A DNA stretch of 64,000 nt. Source: Prevotella sp. UBA6994. GTDB lineage: Bacteria; Bacteroidota; Bacteroidia; Bacteroidales; Bacteroidaceae. The stretch covers positions 1 through 64,000 of the forward strand of contig DJXW01000009.1 of assembly GCA_002449845.1 (NCBI GenBank), given 5' to 3'. Shown here in pieces: positions 10,436 through 18,107 of the stretch. A model generated the notes under the pieces. It was not told the DNA's origin. It worked only from the letters and a program-made list of their open reading frames with translations, and made no database searches. Both the position numbers and the translations under genes were made by a program. Each line of letters begins with the position of its first letter. The stretch's first letter is position 1.

Positions 10436-13400
10436 ATGACTGACAAGATGAACATTCAGAAGATATTGATGCTATTGGCTCTTGTTTGCTTGATAGCCGA
10501 GTCACATGCCCAAAAGAAACCCAAGAAAGAGTTGTTTATCCCGATGGATTATTCTACGTGCGGTTATCATGCCTCAGAAGCATTGATTCCCGACGTGGAA
10601 GTTGCCACATTCGTTGAATGGCAAGAAGGAGACTGCTCGGAAATCATCCAACAAGCAATCAACCAAGTTGCCAAGATGAAGAAGAATGCCAACGGACACA
10701 GAGGAACCATCTTGTTAGGCAAAGGAACCTTTCAACTGAATCGCCCCTTGCGCATGACCACATCGGGTATTGTGTTAAGAGGCACGGACAGAGACCATAC
10801 CATTCTCCAGAAACACGGTGTGGAACGTGGGGCAATGATTTATGTGGAAAATGAGGGAATGCCATCATTAGTTCCCAACTCTTCAGATACGCTCAAGATA
10901 ACAACCCAACCGATTGCCGCAGGAAGTACGACGATCACCATAGATGCCCTTCAAGAATCGGCAATCTCCAAATTCCATGTAGGAGACCGTATCAATATTG
11001 AACGACCATGCACCAAGAATTGGATCGAGCACTTAAAGATGGAAGATTTCGGAGGTGGGTTAGACTATACGGGATGGAAGCCTACCGACATAGACATCAC
11101 GTGGAATCGCACCATCACGCAAATCAGCGGAAACGCCATCACCATTGATGCTCCTATCACCACTGTCCTTTCACCAGAATATGGAGGTGGATGGATTGTT
11201 AAAGCATCTACGTCCCATGAAATCACTGAATGTGGAATCGAAAACATGACGTTGGAGTCGGTTGTCAACGATTGGAATCCCAAAGACGAAGACCACTGTT
11301 GGGACGGAATCTTCATGAACGATGTGAGAGATTGTTGGGTAAGTCGCGTTAACTTCAAGCATTTGGCAGGTTCGGCTGTCAACTTACAGAAAAACACCAG
11401 TAGAATCACGGTTGAAGATTGCATCGCCTCTAATCCCACATCAGAGATTGGCGGTTGGCGAAGATGTGTCTTTCTGACACGAGGACAACAAACATTATTC
11501 CAACGTTGCGTTTCTCGTCAAGGCATTCACGATTTTGCCGCTGGTTTCTGTGCTGCTGGTCCAAACGCATTCGTGCAATGTGAAGGAGAAGAGTCATTAG
11601 GCTTTAGCGGCAGTATTGGTTCATGGGCAGCAGGTCTGTTGTTCGACATTGTCAACATTGACGGTCATGACTTAAAGTTTGCCAACTTAGAGCAATTCCA
11701 ATTTGGCACGGGTTGGAACACAGCCAACTCCATGTTTTGGCAATGTACAGCCTCAACGATTTACTGTTACTCTCCCGATGAGGACAATCGTTGTAGTGCG
11801 CACGGATGTTGGGGTACGCTTACTGGAAACGGTGAATGGACAAGCAGTAACGACCATGTTTCTCCTCGCTCTTTATTCTATGACCAATTGGAAAAGAGGC
11901 TCTCCGCTACTATTCCAGAAATCAAGCCCCACATTCAGTCTTTGGCTCATATACTGCCCCGCTCTACCAATGCGAGCACTTCGCCTACTGTAGAGCAAGC
12001 CATGCAATTTGCCATGGAGTCTTTAAGCACTCCAAGGCTCACATTGGAAGCATGGATAGATAGCATCCCTTTTATAAGAGGGAATCATTATATAGCTAGA
12101 AATACTAGATATCCTAGAAATTCTAGATATTCTAGAAATACTAGTAATACTAGAAATACTAGAAATACTAGTAATACTAGAAATACTAGCGATACTAGAA
12201 ATACTAGATATACTAGCGATTCTATGAACAAATCTCTCTCCTGCTCTCCCTTATCTTTAAACGGTTTACTTCTCACAGGAAACCAATACAACATCCCCTG
12301 GTGGAGCGGACGCGTGAAAGACAATTTCGTCCAACGTGACGCAAGACCAGCCATCACCCGTTTCGTACCAGGCAGAGAGGCAACAGGATGGACAGACAGG
12401 ATAGACAGCGTAGTAAACTATCTCAGCAGCAACCATTACAGTTCGTTAGACCATCATTACGGTCTTTGGTATGATCTGCGGCGTACCGACCATGAGCGAG
12501 TGCGCAGAGCCGATGGCGACGTATGGGTACCGTTCTACGAGCAACCCTTTTCCCGAAGCGGACAAGGCACGGCCTGGGATGGATTGTCACGTTACGACCT
12601 GACAAAGCCCAATCAATGGTATTGGCATAGATTAAACGAATTTGCGCAAAAAGGCAAAGACAAAGGAATTATCCTGTTTAACGAGCATTACTTCCAACAC
12701 AATATCTTAGAGGCTGGTGCTCATTGGGTGGATTGTCCGTGGCGCCCCGTGAACAACATCAACGGTACAACGTTTCCAGAACCCGTTCCCTTTGCCGGAG
12801 ATAAGCGCATCTTCATTGCCGAACAGTTCTATAACGAGCAAGACAAGACCTTGCGCCCATTACATAAGCAATACATTCGTATGTGCTTGGAGCAACTGAA
12901 AGACCATCCCAACGTGGTTCATCTGATCAGTGCCGAATACACTGGACCATTGCATTTCACTCAGTTTTGGTTGGAAACCATTGCAGAATGGGAAGCCGAG
13001 ACAGGCTTACACCCACTCATTGCGCTCAGTTGTACGAAAGACGCACAAGATGCTATTCTCTCCAACCCACAATTAAACAAGGTGGTGGACATCATCGACA
13101 TTCGCTATTGGCATTATAACACGCAAGAGTTGTGGGCACCAGAAGCAGGAAAGAACATGGCTCCCCGCCAATGGATGAGGAAGGTGAAAGTGGGAAAGAC
13201 TGGATTCAACGAAGTGTACAGAGCCGTCAGAGAATACCGTGAAAAATATCCCGACAAGTCGGTGACCTATTTCTCACAACAATTTCCCCAAATGGGATGG
13301 GCAGTCTTGATGGGCGGTGGCTCATTGCCCAACATTCCCATTCGCACCGAAACCACCAACACCTTGCAACAGGCATTTTTACATGATGTCTGCCTAATGG

Positions 13401-13633
13401 CTCCCATCAACGCAAAGGGATGTGTGGCATTAGGGAACAACGATAAGGGCTATCTTCTTTATAGTCAATCGTCCAGCATCGCCATTGACGTTATTCCAGG
13501 TAAATACCAGATTTACCAAATCAACGCCAAGACGGGCGAGATTAAAGTAGAGAAGAAAACCGTGCAACTGGGAAACACCTTTGAAAAGACAGATACATCA
13601 CCCAACAAGATATACTGGATTCAGAAAAGATAA
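10436..13633 (+). CDS. Two-part secreted pectin-PUL protein: beta-helix plus DUF6298-like glycosidase domain
   Basis: A 1065-residue protein with a signal peptide (MNIQKILMLLALVCLIAESHAQ; the start may be 10436 or 10448). Residues about 60-490 form a pectate-lyase-superfamily helix (HRGTILLGKGTFQLNRPLRM, GIVLRGTDRDHTIL, VNLQKNTSRITVEDC). Residues about 610-1060 form a TIM-barrel-like part (WWSGRVKDNFVQRDARPAIT, GIILFNEHYFQHNILEAGAHW, HLISAEYTGPLHFTQFW) resembling DUF6298 proteins of Bacteroidales pectin loci. Between them, residues about 554-596 are encoded by a 9-bp repeat array giving triplets such as RNT, SNT and RYT. This looks like a repeat-derived linker. The activity is unproven; I infer cleavage of a rhamnogalacturonan-type chain. 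Its own promoter is not clear. Confidence 0.7.
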   Translation: MTDKMNIQKILMLLALVCLIAESHAQKKPKKELFIPMDYSTCGYHASEALIPDVEVATFVEWQEGDCSEIIQQAINQVAKMKKNANGHRGTILLGKGTFQLNRPLRMTTSGIVLRGTDRDHTILQKHGVERGAMIYVENEGMPSLVPNSSDTLKITTQPIAAGSTTITIDALQESAISKFHVGDRINIERPCTKNWIEHLKMEDFGGGLDYTGWKPTDIDITWNRTITQISGNAITIDAPITTVLSPEYGGGWIVKASTSHEITECGIENMTLESVVNDWNPKDEDHCWDGIFMNDVRDCWVSRVNFKHLAGSAVNLQKNTSRITVEDCIASNPTSEIGGWRRCVFLTRGQQTLFQRCVSRQGIHDFAAGFCAAGPNAFVQCEGEESLGFSGSIGSWAAGLLFDIVNIDGHDLKFANLEQFQFGTGWNTANSMFWQCTASTIYCYSPDEDNRCSAHGCWGTLTGNGEWTSSNDHVSPRSLFYDQLEKRLSATIPEIKPHIQSLAHILPRSTNASTSPTVEQAMQFAMESLSTPRLTLEAWIDSIPFIRGNHYIARNTRYPRNSRYSRNTSNTRNTRNTSNTRNTSDTRNTRYTSDSMNKSLSCSPLSLNGLLLTGNQYNIPWWSGRVKDNFVQRDARPAITRFVPGREATGWTDRIDSVVNYLSSNHYSSLDHHYGLWYDLRRTDHERVRRADGDVWVPFYEQPFSRSGQGTAWDGLSRYDLTKPNQWYWHRLNEFAQKGKDKGIILFNEHYFQHNILEAGAHWVDCPWRPVNNINGTTFPEPVPFAGDKRIFIAEQFYNEQDKTLRPLHKQYIRMCLEQLKDHPNVVHLISAEYTGPLHFTQFWLETIAEWEAETGLHPLIALSCTKDAQDAILSNPQLNKVVDIIDIRYWHYNTQELWAPEAGKNMAPRQWMRKVKVGKTGFNEVYRAVREYREKYPDKSVTYFSQQFPQMGWAVLMGGGSLPNIPIRTETTNTLQQAFLHDVCLMAPINAKGCVALGNNDKGYLLYSQSSSIAIDVIPGKYQIYQINAKTGEIKVEKKTVQLGNTFEKTDTSPNKIYWIQKR
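12095..12224. repeat. CTAGAAATA nonamer array inside a coding sequence
   Basis: About 14 units of 9 bp, each built on CTAG plus an AT-rich pentamer (CTAGAAATA, CTAGATATC, CTAGTAATA, CTAGCGATA). Because 9 is a multiple of 3, the frame is kept and each unit adds three residues, usually R-N-T or S-N-T. Related units occur at 26733-26774 between genes. Confidence 0.9.
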
Positions 13634-13765
13634 TCTTGCCTGAAAAACCTGTCAACTAATCACACACATCATCATGAAGTAGAATAATAGTTCAAATATG
13701 AGGAAAATTTAGCAAATTAGCAAAAAAAATAAAAGGTTTAGCAAGGTAGAATCAAAAATAAATAC

Positions 13766-13773
13766 TATTTTTG
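13766..13773 (+). promoter_or_regulatory. Candidate -7 box for the sigma-factor gene
   Basis: TATTTTTG fits TAnnTTTG, about 50 bases before the ATG at 13826. No well-spaced -33 box is obvious. Confidence 0.35.
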
Positions 13774-13825
13774 CAATCGGTAATCATCTTATCAAACAAA
13801 TCTACCTTTAACAAACAAACCTAAA

Positions 13826-14332
13826 ATGATTGATTTTTCTCTATTATATGACAAGAATATCGACAATCTTTTTGCATTCGGTTCGCGGTTTACCACCAAC
13901 CGAGAATTGCTGAAGGATTGCATTCATGATGTCTTTGTCAAATTCTTCACCAGAAAAGACAAGCTCAAAGATGTTCACAATATTGAGAGTTATCTCTTTA
14001 TATCCCTTCGCAATCGCATCAATGACGAGTATCGGCGCAACATCTTTCTTTGCGACAACGAATTGAATGATACGGTTCTCGTTTCCAATGACAATATCAT
14101 TGAGGACACGATGGAACAGCCATTCTACTTGGCGGAAGACCAAATCAAGCAATTATTCAATAATCTTTCACCAAGGCAACGTCAAATCATCAACCTTTAT
14201 TACGTTGAGCATAGGAAGTACACCGATATCTGTAAGATTATGGGCATCAACTACCAAAGTGTTCGTAACCTGATGCACAGGAGCATCTGTCGTTTACGCG
14301 AACAAGTAAACAAAATGCAGGATGCCGTTTAG
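13826..14332 (+). CDS. ECF-type RNA polymerase sigma factor
   Basis: A 168-residue sigma-70 family protein of ECF size. Region 2 is about 8-70 (LLKDCIHDVFVKFFTRKD, NIESYLFISLRNRINDEYRR). Region 4 is about 105-160 (LFNNLSPRQRQIINLYYVE, then the helix-turn-helix YTDICKIMGINYQSVRNLMHRSI, here spelled without gaps only in part). It should direct RNA polymerase to a small promoter set. No FecR-type anti-sigma gene is adjacent and the local SusC lacks an STN domain, so the usual surface-signalling trio is absent. It lies between the two halves of the pectin locus and just outside the capsid island. Whether it controls either is unknown. Confidence 0.88.
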   Translation: MIDFSLLYDKNIDNLFAFGSRFTTNRELLKDCIHDVFVKFFTRKDKLKDVHNIESYLFISLRNRINDEYRRNIFLCDNELNDTVLVSNDNIIEDTMEQPFYLAEDQIKQLFNNLSPRQRQIINLYYVEHRKYTDICKIMGINYQSVRNLMHRSICRLREQVNKMQDAV

Positions 14333-14419
14333 CTTGGATGTGAAGATATAGATATTTTCATTCCATCTCATTGGGTACAAACACCCCTTTTTGTTGTCTT
14401 TATAGCAAAGACTTCAAGA

Positions 14420-14560
14420 ATGGCAGAAACAAAATCCACCTCACACAAAGCACATGTTAGCATGTTGAAATACTTATGCAACGTACAACAACTTTCCTTT
14501 CAAGAAAAGGAGGAGTTGAAATTGCGCATTCTGTTATCTATCGAGCAAGCCACCAAATAA
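14420..14560 (+). CDS. Small 46-residue protein, function unknown
   Basis: An ATG at 14420 opens 46 codons ending in TAA at 14558-14560. The product starts MAETKSTSHKAHVSMLKYLC and has a predicted amphipathic helix near its end (FQEKEELKLRILLSIEQA). Codon choice and composition look like neighbouring genes. It follows the sigma gene by 87 bp and precedes the island end. A role as a partner of the sigma factor is possible but unsupported beyond position. Confidence 0.45.
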   Translation: MAETKSTSHKAHVSMLKYLCNVQQLSFQEKEELKLRILLSIEQATK

Positions 14561-14590
14561 TCATTTTACCCCATCCATCTTTTTACGTTG

Positions 14591-14595
14591 TATAG
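14591..14595. repeat. Possible left target-site duplication (TATAG)
   Basis: TATAG here matches TATAG at 18720-18724, bracketing the island. A 5-bp match near two ends can arise by chance, so this is only a candidate. Confidence 0.2.
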
Positions 14596-14599
14596 GGCA

Positions 14600-14616
14600 C
14601 AAAACGAAGCGTATAT
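14600..14616 (+). repeat. Left terminal inverted repeat
   Basis: CAAAACGAAGCGTATAT, the exact reverse complement of 18675-18691. A 17-bp perfect inverted match 4 kb apart is very unlikely by chance. Confidence 0.8.
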
Positions 14617-14671
14617 TTGGGGGAAAGCACGGGAACGCCCTATAATTAACACTTTAGACACTGTTTTAAAA

Positions 14672-14784
14672 GTTTACATAGAGGGGTAAAAAGTTTACAT
14701 TGCTTTACATTTGGTTTACATTTGAGGGGTTTTTGTTTACGTTGGCGGTGTAAAAAGTTTACATGTACTTTAAATGTGTTTACA
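14672..14784 (+). repeat. Left GTTTACA array, spaced by about two helical turns
   Basis: Copies start at 14672, 14693, 14703 (CTTTACA), 14714, 14735 (GTTTACG), 14757 and 14778. Steps are 21, 10, 11, 21, 22 and 21 bp, all near multiples of 10.5, so all sites face one side of the helix. Three carry the extended form AAAAGTTTACA. Such phasing is typical of cooperative protein-binding arrays, for example iterons or transposase sites. Confidence 0.85.
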
Positions 14785-15004
14785 TGGAGTGGTAAAAAGG
14801 TGTTTAAGCCATTTTATGATGTTATATAAAGCCTTTATTTCTAAGATATTACAGAAGATTATAACATATTCTAATAATGCTTTTTTAGTGTCTTATTCTT
14901 TGTCAATCCCTTTGCTTTTAAGATGTATTGAAACGTCTTTAAATTCGGTTTGTATTGTGTTCAAATGCTATTTAAACGGTTGTAGATTGTTTATAGATTC
15001 AGGG

Positions 15005-15024
15005 ATTTTAGAACGAATTGTTTT
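15005..15024 (+). repeat. 20-bp motif, copy 1 of 3
   Basis: ATTTTAGAACGAATTGTTTT. Related copies lie near the right end at 18447-18466 and 18694-18713, in the same orientation. Confidence 0.55.
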
Positions 15025-15036
15025 TTTGTTAAATCC

Positions 15037-15068
15037 TTTAACATTTGGAACATCAGATTTAACATTTG
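15037..15068 (+). repeat. TTTAACATTTG pair spaced 21 bp
   Basis: Two exact TTTAACATTTG copies start at 15037 and 15058. The reverse complement recurs near the right end at 18491, 18547 and, with the last base changed, 18663. Confidence 0.7.
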
Positions 15069-15220
15069 AATTGATTTTAACAAAAATTAAAAGGTGTCAA
15101 CTGGAGTGACAAATTGGGGTGACATTTAGACAAAATCTAAATAACAAAATACATAAACATACAATACAATGAATAAATATGCAGTTATAAAAATGCAGCA
15201 AAGGCGTTTGTTTGGGTGTG

Positions 15221-15256
15221 CAAAAACAAAAAACAACCGCCTTTGTGGGGCGGTTG
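15221..15256 (-). terminator. Rho-independent terminator of the divergent small gene
   Basis: On the minus strand, CAACCGCC and GGCGGTTG (15249-15256 with 15234-15241) form an 8-bp stem with a 7-base loop. A T-rich tract follows (15233 down to 15221). It lies just past the stop of the gene at 15279. Confidence 0.8.
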
Positions 15257-15278
15257 CTTGGGTTGCTTTGTTGGTATG

Positions 15279-15569
15279 TCAAATATAGACCTCACAAAGT
15301 TTCTTTTGGGCTTTCTTTGGCTGGTGGTTGCACCCGAAATAATGGGACATCATTTCAAATGCCTGGTCAACGTTTGGTGAAAGCATTTCCAACAGTTGGT
15401 GGGCGTAGGCTCTTTCGTCCTGGTAGCCACATTCGTCGTAAATGCCATCGAACACACCGAGGATTTCGGTAAGGCTGTTCCGGATTGCTGCAAGTTCATC
15501 GTAGTTGTAAACCTCATCGAACACAACGGCAAGGCGTTCCTTTCCGTCAAGATTGATTTTTGCAATCAT
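15279..15569 (-). CDS. Acidic 96-residue island protein, function unknown
   Basis: Not recognised. The product is 96 residues, acidic in the middle, and starts MIAKINLDGKERLAVVFDEV. Predicted helices include LAAIRNSLTEILGVFDGI and AYAHQLLEMLSPNVDQAFEM, and there are no membrane segments. It is the only island gene on the minus strand, divergent from the capsid operon. It has its own promoter (-7 box at 15734-15727), a leader ORF overlapping its start, and a terminator after it. That arrangement is typical of a regulated accessory gene, possibly a regulator or defence/immunity product; the role is open. Confidence 0.65.
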   Translation of the reverse strand: MIAKINLDGKERLAVVFDEVYNYDELAAIRNSLTEILGVFDGIYDECGYQDERAYAHQLLEMLSPNVDQAFEMMSHYFGCNHQPKKAQKKLCEVYI

Positions 15570-15702
15570 AATTACTTTGATTTTTAGGATATTGAAAAAG
15601 GCACGCCGTAGGTGTCCTACGCCTCAAAGTAAAAGCGCTGGGACGTTTCCGTTTGCCACACCGTAGCGTGCAAAATAAGTCTCGTTGAAAATTCATCGTC
15701 AT
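15547..15702 (-). CDS. Leader peptide ORF ahead of the 96-residue gene
   Basis: A 51-residue frame begins MTMNFQRDLFCTLRCGKRKR at 15702 and is rich in Arg, Lys and Cys. Its stop at 15547 lies inside the next gene, whose ATG is at 15569-15567, so the two overlap by 23 bases. The 20 or so bases before both ATGs are near copies (CCTAAATATCAAAGTA and CCTAAAAATCAAAGTA). Together this suggests translational coupling or attenuation. The RNA contains a small hairpin (CGTAGG/CCTACG, about 15607-15621). It may be a regulatory leader rather than a functional protein. Confidence 0.5.
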   Translation of the reverse strand: MTMNFQRDLFCTLRCGKRKRPSAFTLRRRTPTACLFQYPKNQSNYDCKNQS

Positions 15703-15726
15703 TGTACTTTGATATTTAGGATGTTG

Positions 15727-15734
15727 CAAAGGTA
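15727..15734 (-). promoter_or_regulatory. -7 box for the leader/96-residue transcript
   Basis: On the minus strand TACCTTTG fits TAnnTTTG and lies 25 bases before the leader ATG. Confidence 0.5.
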
Positions 15735-15941
15735 AACATTTATTTTGAAACGGCAAAGAGAAATGATAAAATTTTCATTGATAAACAAAAAAACGGGGCT
15801 TTTCATGTGAAAAACGCACCGTTTTCCCTTTTCGACTAAGCCCATAAAGGCTGCATACGGGGCAAAGTTACAAATTATATCAATAAGGGCAAAAAAGTTA
15901 TGCACCGCTTTCGTAATATTCCGTAAGGCTTTCACGAAAAA

Positions 15942-15981
15942 GTGTGCAACGGTTGCACACATGTGTGAAAGCATTTCACAC
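15942..15981. promoter_or_regulatory. Tandem operator-like dyads at the capsid promoter
   Basis: Two perfect 19-bp palindromes, GTGTGCAACGGTTGCACAC (15942-15960) and GTGTGAAAGCATTTCACAC (15963-15981). They share outer halves GTGTG/CACAC, and their centres are 21 bp apart, so they lie on one helix face just upstream of the -33 box. They look like paired repressor or activator sites. The second is followed by TTTTTT and could also act as a terminator. Confidence 0.75.
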
Positions 15982-15983
15982 TT

Positions 15984-16016
15984 TTTTCAAGGTGTTTATA
16001 TAAATATATAACTTTG
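15984..16016 (+). promoter_or_regulatory. Promoter of the protease-capsid operon
   Basis: The -7 box is TAACTTTG (16009-16016), a match to TAnnTTTG. A T-run at 15984-15987 sits 21 bp upstream as the -33 region. The ATG of the protease follows at 16045. Confidence 0.65.
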
Positions 16017-16044
16017 CAACGGTAACACTAAAAACCAATGATTT

Positions 16045-17100
16045 ATGAGCAAAACAACATTTGTAATTTCAGACGAAAGCGTAAACAGTTACGGCTACAT
16101 CGTGAAGACGGACGGAATAGACACGCCCGCCTTTGAACGTAACCCCGTCATGCTGTATATGCACGAAAGAAAAACCGTCGTAGGACGGTGGGAGAACATC
16201 CGTAAGGAGGGGAAACGGTTGCTTGCGGACGCTGTTTTTGATGAGAGCACGGAACTTGGGCGGACTGTAAAACAACAAGTCGAAAACGGTTTCTTGCGAT
16301 CTGCCTCAATCGGTGTTGACATCGTGGAGGAAAAGGAAATCAACGGTGTGAGAACCATTACGAAAAGTGTGCTTTTCGAAGTGTCTATTGTTGACATCCC
16401 CGCCAATCAAAACGCCCTAAAACTTTACAGAAAAGGCAACCGCCAGCGGCTTGCGCTGGAAGTGCCTGAAAAGGTGGAGGATTTAAGGGGGGCAATCATC
16501 AGCCTTTTAGGGCTTGACGAGGGCGTAACGGACGAGGATATTATAACGGAAATCCAAAACCTTTTGAATACTCCCGACGAGGCAACAACGGAAGTTGAGG
16601 AGGCAATAAAGGCGGGATTTGTGGAGGGCAAAGACCGCTGCAATTTCGTCACCATGGCACGTTTAAACCGCAATGTATTCCGCACGTTCATTTCAGGTGA
16701 AAAGAATAAACGCAGGAAAGCCGTTAAAACCGCCGTAGATGGTGCAATTACGGACGGGCGGATAAATTGCCCAAGCCGTGGCGTTTATGAGCGTATAGGC
16801 GAAACAATGGGGCTTGAAACGCTTTCCGAGTTACTTTGTACCATTCGCAGAAGTCCGAGGCTTTCGGAAATGCTTCCAAACGGCGACCGTTCAAAGTGGA
16901 CTCTTACGGACTATCGGAAATATCGGCCAGAAGACTTGAAGAACAACCCCAAACTATACGCTGCACTCGTTGAGGCTGAAAGCATGGCAGGGACTGACGG
17001 AATGGGCGGCAAACACAGTCTTGAGTATCTAAGAAAGCATAACCCCGAATATCTGAGGGAACACCCCGAGGAATACGAGAAAATGTTAGCAAACATTTAA
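16045..17100 (+). CDS. Phage prohead protease fused to scaffold-like tail
   Basis: A 351-residue HK97/U35-type prohead protease. The protease domain covers about 5-135: VKTDGIDTPAFERNPVMLYM, then H40 in YMHE, S88 in RSASIG and EVSIVDIPANQNA, the expected His/Ser catalytic layout. The remainder (about 150-351) is helical and charged. It includes KTAVDGAITDGRINCPSRG followed by a helix, a pattern like the C-terminal part of Mu-type protease I proteins, where the tail acts as internal scaffold. Family role: it cleaves and clears scaffold inside the procapsid. It is the first gene of a two-gene operon with its own controlled promoter. No portal or terminase gene precedes it, which is unusual because these normally sit together in phages. 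Confidence 0.88.
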   Translation: MSKTTFVISDESVNSYGYIVKTDGIDTPAFERNPVMLYMHERKTVVGRWENIRKEGKRLLADAVFDESTELGRTVKQQVENGFLRSASIGVDIVEEKEINGVRTITKSVLFEVSIVDIPANQNALKLYRKGNRQRLALEVPEKVEDLRGAIISLLGLDEGVTDEDIITEIQNLLNTPDEATTEVEEAIKAGFVEGKDRCNFVTMARLNRNVFRTFISGEKNKRRKAVKTAVDGAITDGRINCPSRGVYERIGETMGLETLSELLCTIRRSPRLSEMLPNGDRSKWTLTDYRKYRPEDLKNNPKLYAALVEAESMAGTDGMGGKHSLEYLRKHNPEYLREHPEEYEKMLANI

Positions 17101-17127
17101 TTTTCATATATCTAAAAGTAAATCAAT

Positions 17128-18003
17128 ATGGCACTTAATAAACAAGTTTGGATAAACCAAATAAAAGAGGGCTTTTACCCTGACCGCATTTTCCTTTCAA
17201 AGGTGGTTGATTTGAGCGGTGAAGTTGATAACAATATTATACACTTTCCGTCGGCGGGAATCGACCCTAAAGTGTTGATTAACAACACAACATACCCAAT
17301 TAGAACCGTTGGACGTGACGATGAAGACAACCAATTGCCGTTAGACAAGTTCGAGACGGAAAACACGCTTGTTCGCCGCCCTGACGCTATCGAATACAGT
17401 TACGACAAACTGGAAAGCGTTATCAGGCAGCACCGCTCCACGTTGCAGGCAAGCACGGCAAGAAAAGCCGCACACGCCTTTGCACCGAGTGAGGATACCG
17501 AAGATACGCCGCTGGTAGTGACAACGGGCGCAACGGTAGGAGGTAGAAAACGCATGACGTTTGACGACCTCTTGACGCTTAAAGAGCGTTTCGATAACGC
17601 TTTAATACCATTGGAAGAGCGTTATATCATTCTTCACCCGAGCCACGTTTCAGACCTTTTGCGTGAAGATGTGAAACTATTTAAGGAACTGACCGACATT
17701 AAGGACGGAGAGCCGACACGTTTTGCGGGCTTTGGCTGTTTCCATTTCCCCTATATGCCGACCTATAAGGAGGCCAACGGGATTTATACCAAAGTAGCGT
17801 TTGGTGAGGCTCAAACGGAACAGTTTGCAAGCGTGGCCTTTTACAAACACGAGGTAATGAAAGCGGACGGTGAAATATACATGTACGCCCGCTATGATGA
17901 CCCCGAAGAACGGGGCACAATCGTAGGCTTTGACAAGCGTTTTATTGCCCTTCCTATCAGGAACAAGGGTATCGGGGCAATCATCAGTGCACCCGCAGAA
18001 TAG
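17128..18003 (+). CDS. Probable HK97-fold major capsid protein
   Basis: A 291-residue protein directly after the prohead protease, the standard place for the major capsid protein. Its pattern fits: a flexible early part (about 40-110) with many charged residues, an internal turn before MTFDDLLTLKERFDN, a long P-domain-like stretch (YIILHPSHVSDLLREDVKLF), and a C-terminal region FASVAFYKHEVMKADGEIYM followed by VGFDKRFIALPIRNKGIGAI. Length suits a T=7-like or smaller shell. No delta domain is separate; the scaffold is probably supplied by the protease tail. The call rests on context and fold-like pattern. A non-phage nanocompartment use is an alternative. Confidence 0.7.
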   Translation: MALNKQVWINQIKEGFYPDRIFLSKVVDLSGEVDNNIIHFPSAGIDPKVLINNTTYPIRTVGRDDEDNQLPLDKFETENTLVRRPDAIEYSYDKLESVIRQHRSTLQASTARKAAHAFAPSEDTEDTPLVVTTGATVGGRKRMTFDDLLTLKERFDNALIPLEERYIILHPSHVSDLLREDVKLFKELTDIKDGEPTRFAGFGCFHFPYMPTYKEANGIYTKVAFGEAQTEQFASVAFYKHEVMKADGEIYMYARYDDPEERGTIVGFDKRFIALPIRNKGIGAIISAPAE

Positions 18004-18042
18004 AAACGCCAATCGTTATTATACCTGTTTAGTGTTACTTGT

Positions 18043-18081
18043 GCCGTTGGCGGTTGTCTCGCGCCGCCAACGGCCTCTTTT
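18043..18081 (+). terminator. Strong terminator after the capsid gene
   Basis: GCCGTTGGCGG (18043-18053) and CCGCCAACGGC (18064-18074) form a perfect 11-bp stem with a 10-base loop, followed by CTCTTTT. It ends the protease-capsid transcript before the 73-residue gene. Confidence 0.85.
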
Positions 18082-18107
18082 AGCAAAGGACAAAGGAATA
18101 CCAGGCA

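Larger units (their letters stand above)
14785..15220. other. AT-rich non-coding arm of the island
   Basis: No gene is supported. It holds a copy of a 20-bp motif (15005-15024), a TTTAACATTTG pair (15037 and 15058) and short GTGACA repeats around 15095-15125. An open frame of 111 codons (14774-15109) exists, but its T-rich, patternless product and overlap with the repeats argue against a gene. Confidence 0.5.

Noticed and set aside
12088..12357. Minus-strand frame with repeated Leu-Val-Phe residues
   Set aside because: It is the antisense reading of the CTAG nonamer array and gives an artificial membrane-like protein.
14672..14784. CRISPR array
   Set aside because: Repeat words are 7-11 bp with unequal flanks, and no cas gene is present.
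14774..15109. 111-codon open frame in the left arm of the island
   Set aside because: T-rich sequence with few stop words, no recognisable pattern, overlap with the GTTTACA and TTTAACATTTG sites, and no clear initiation region.
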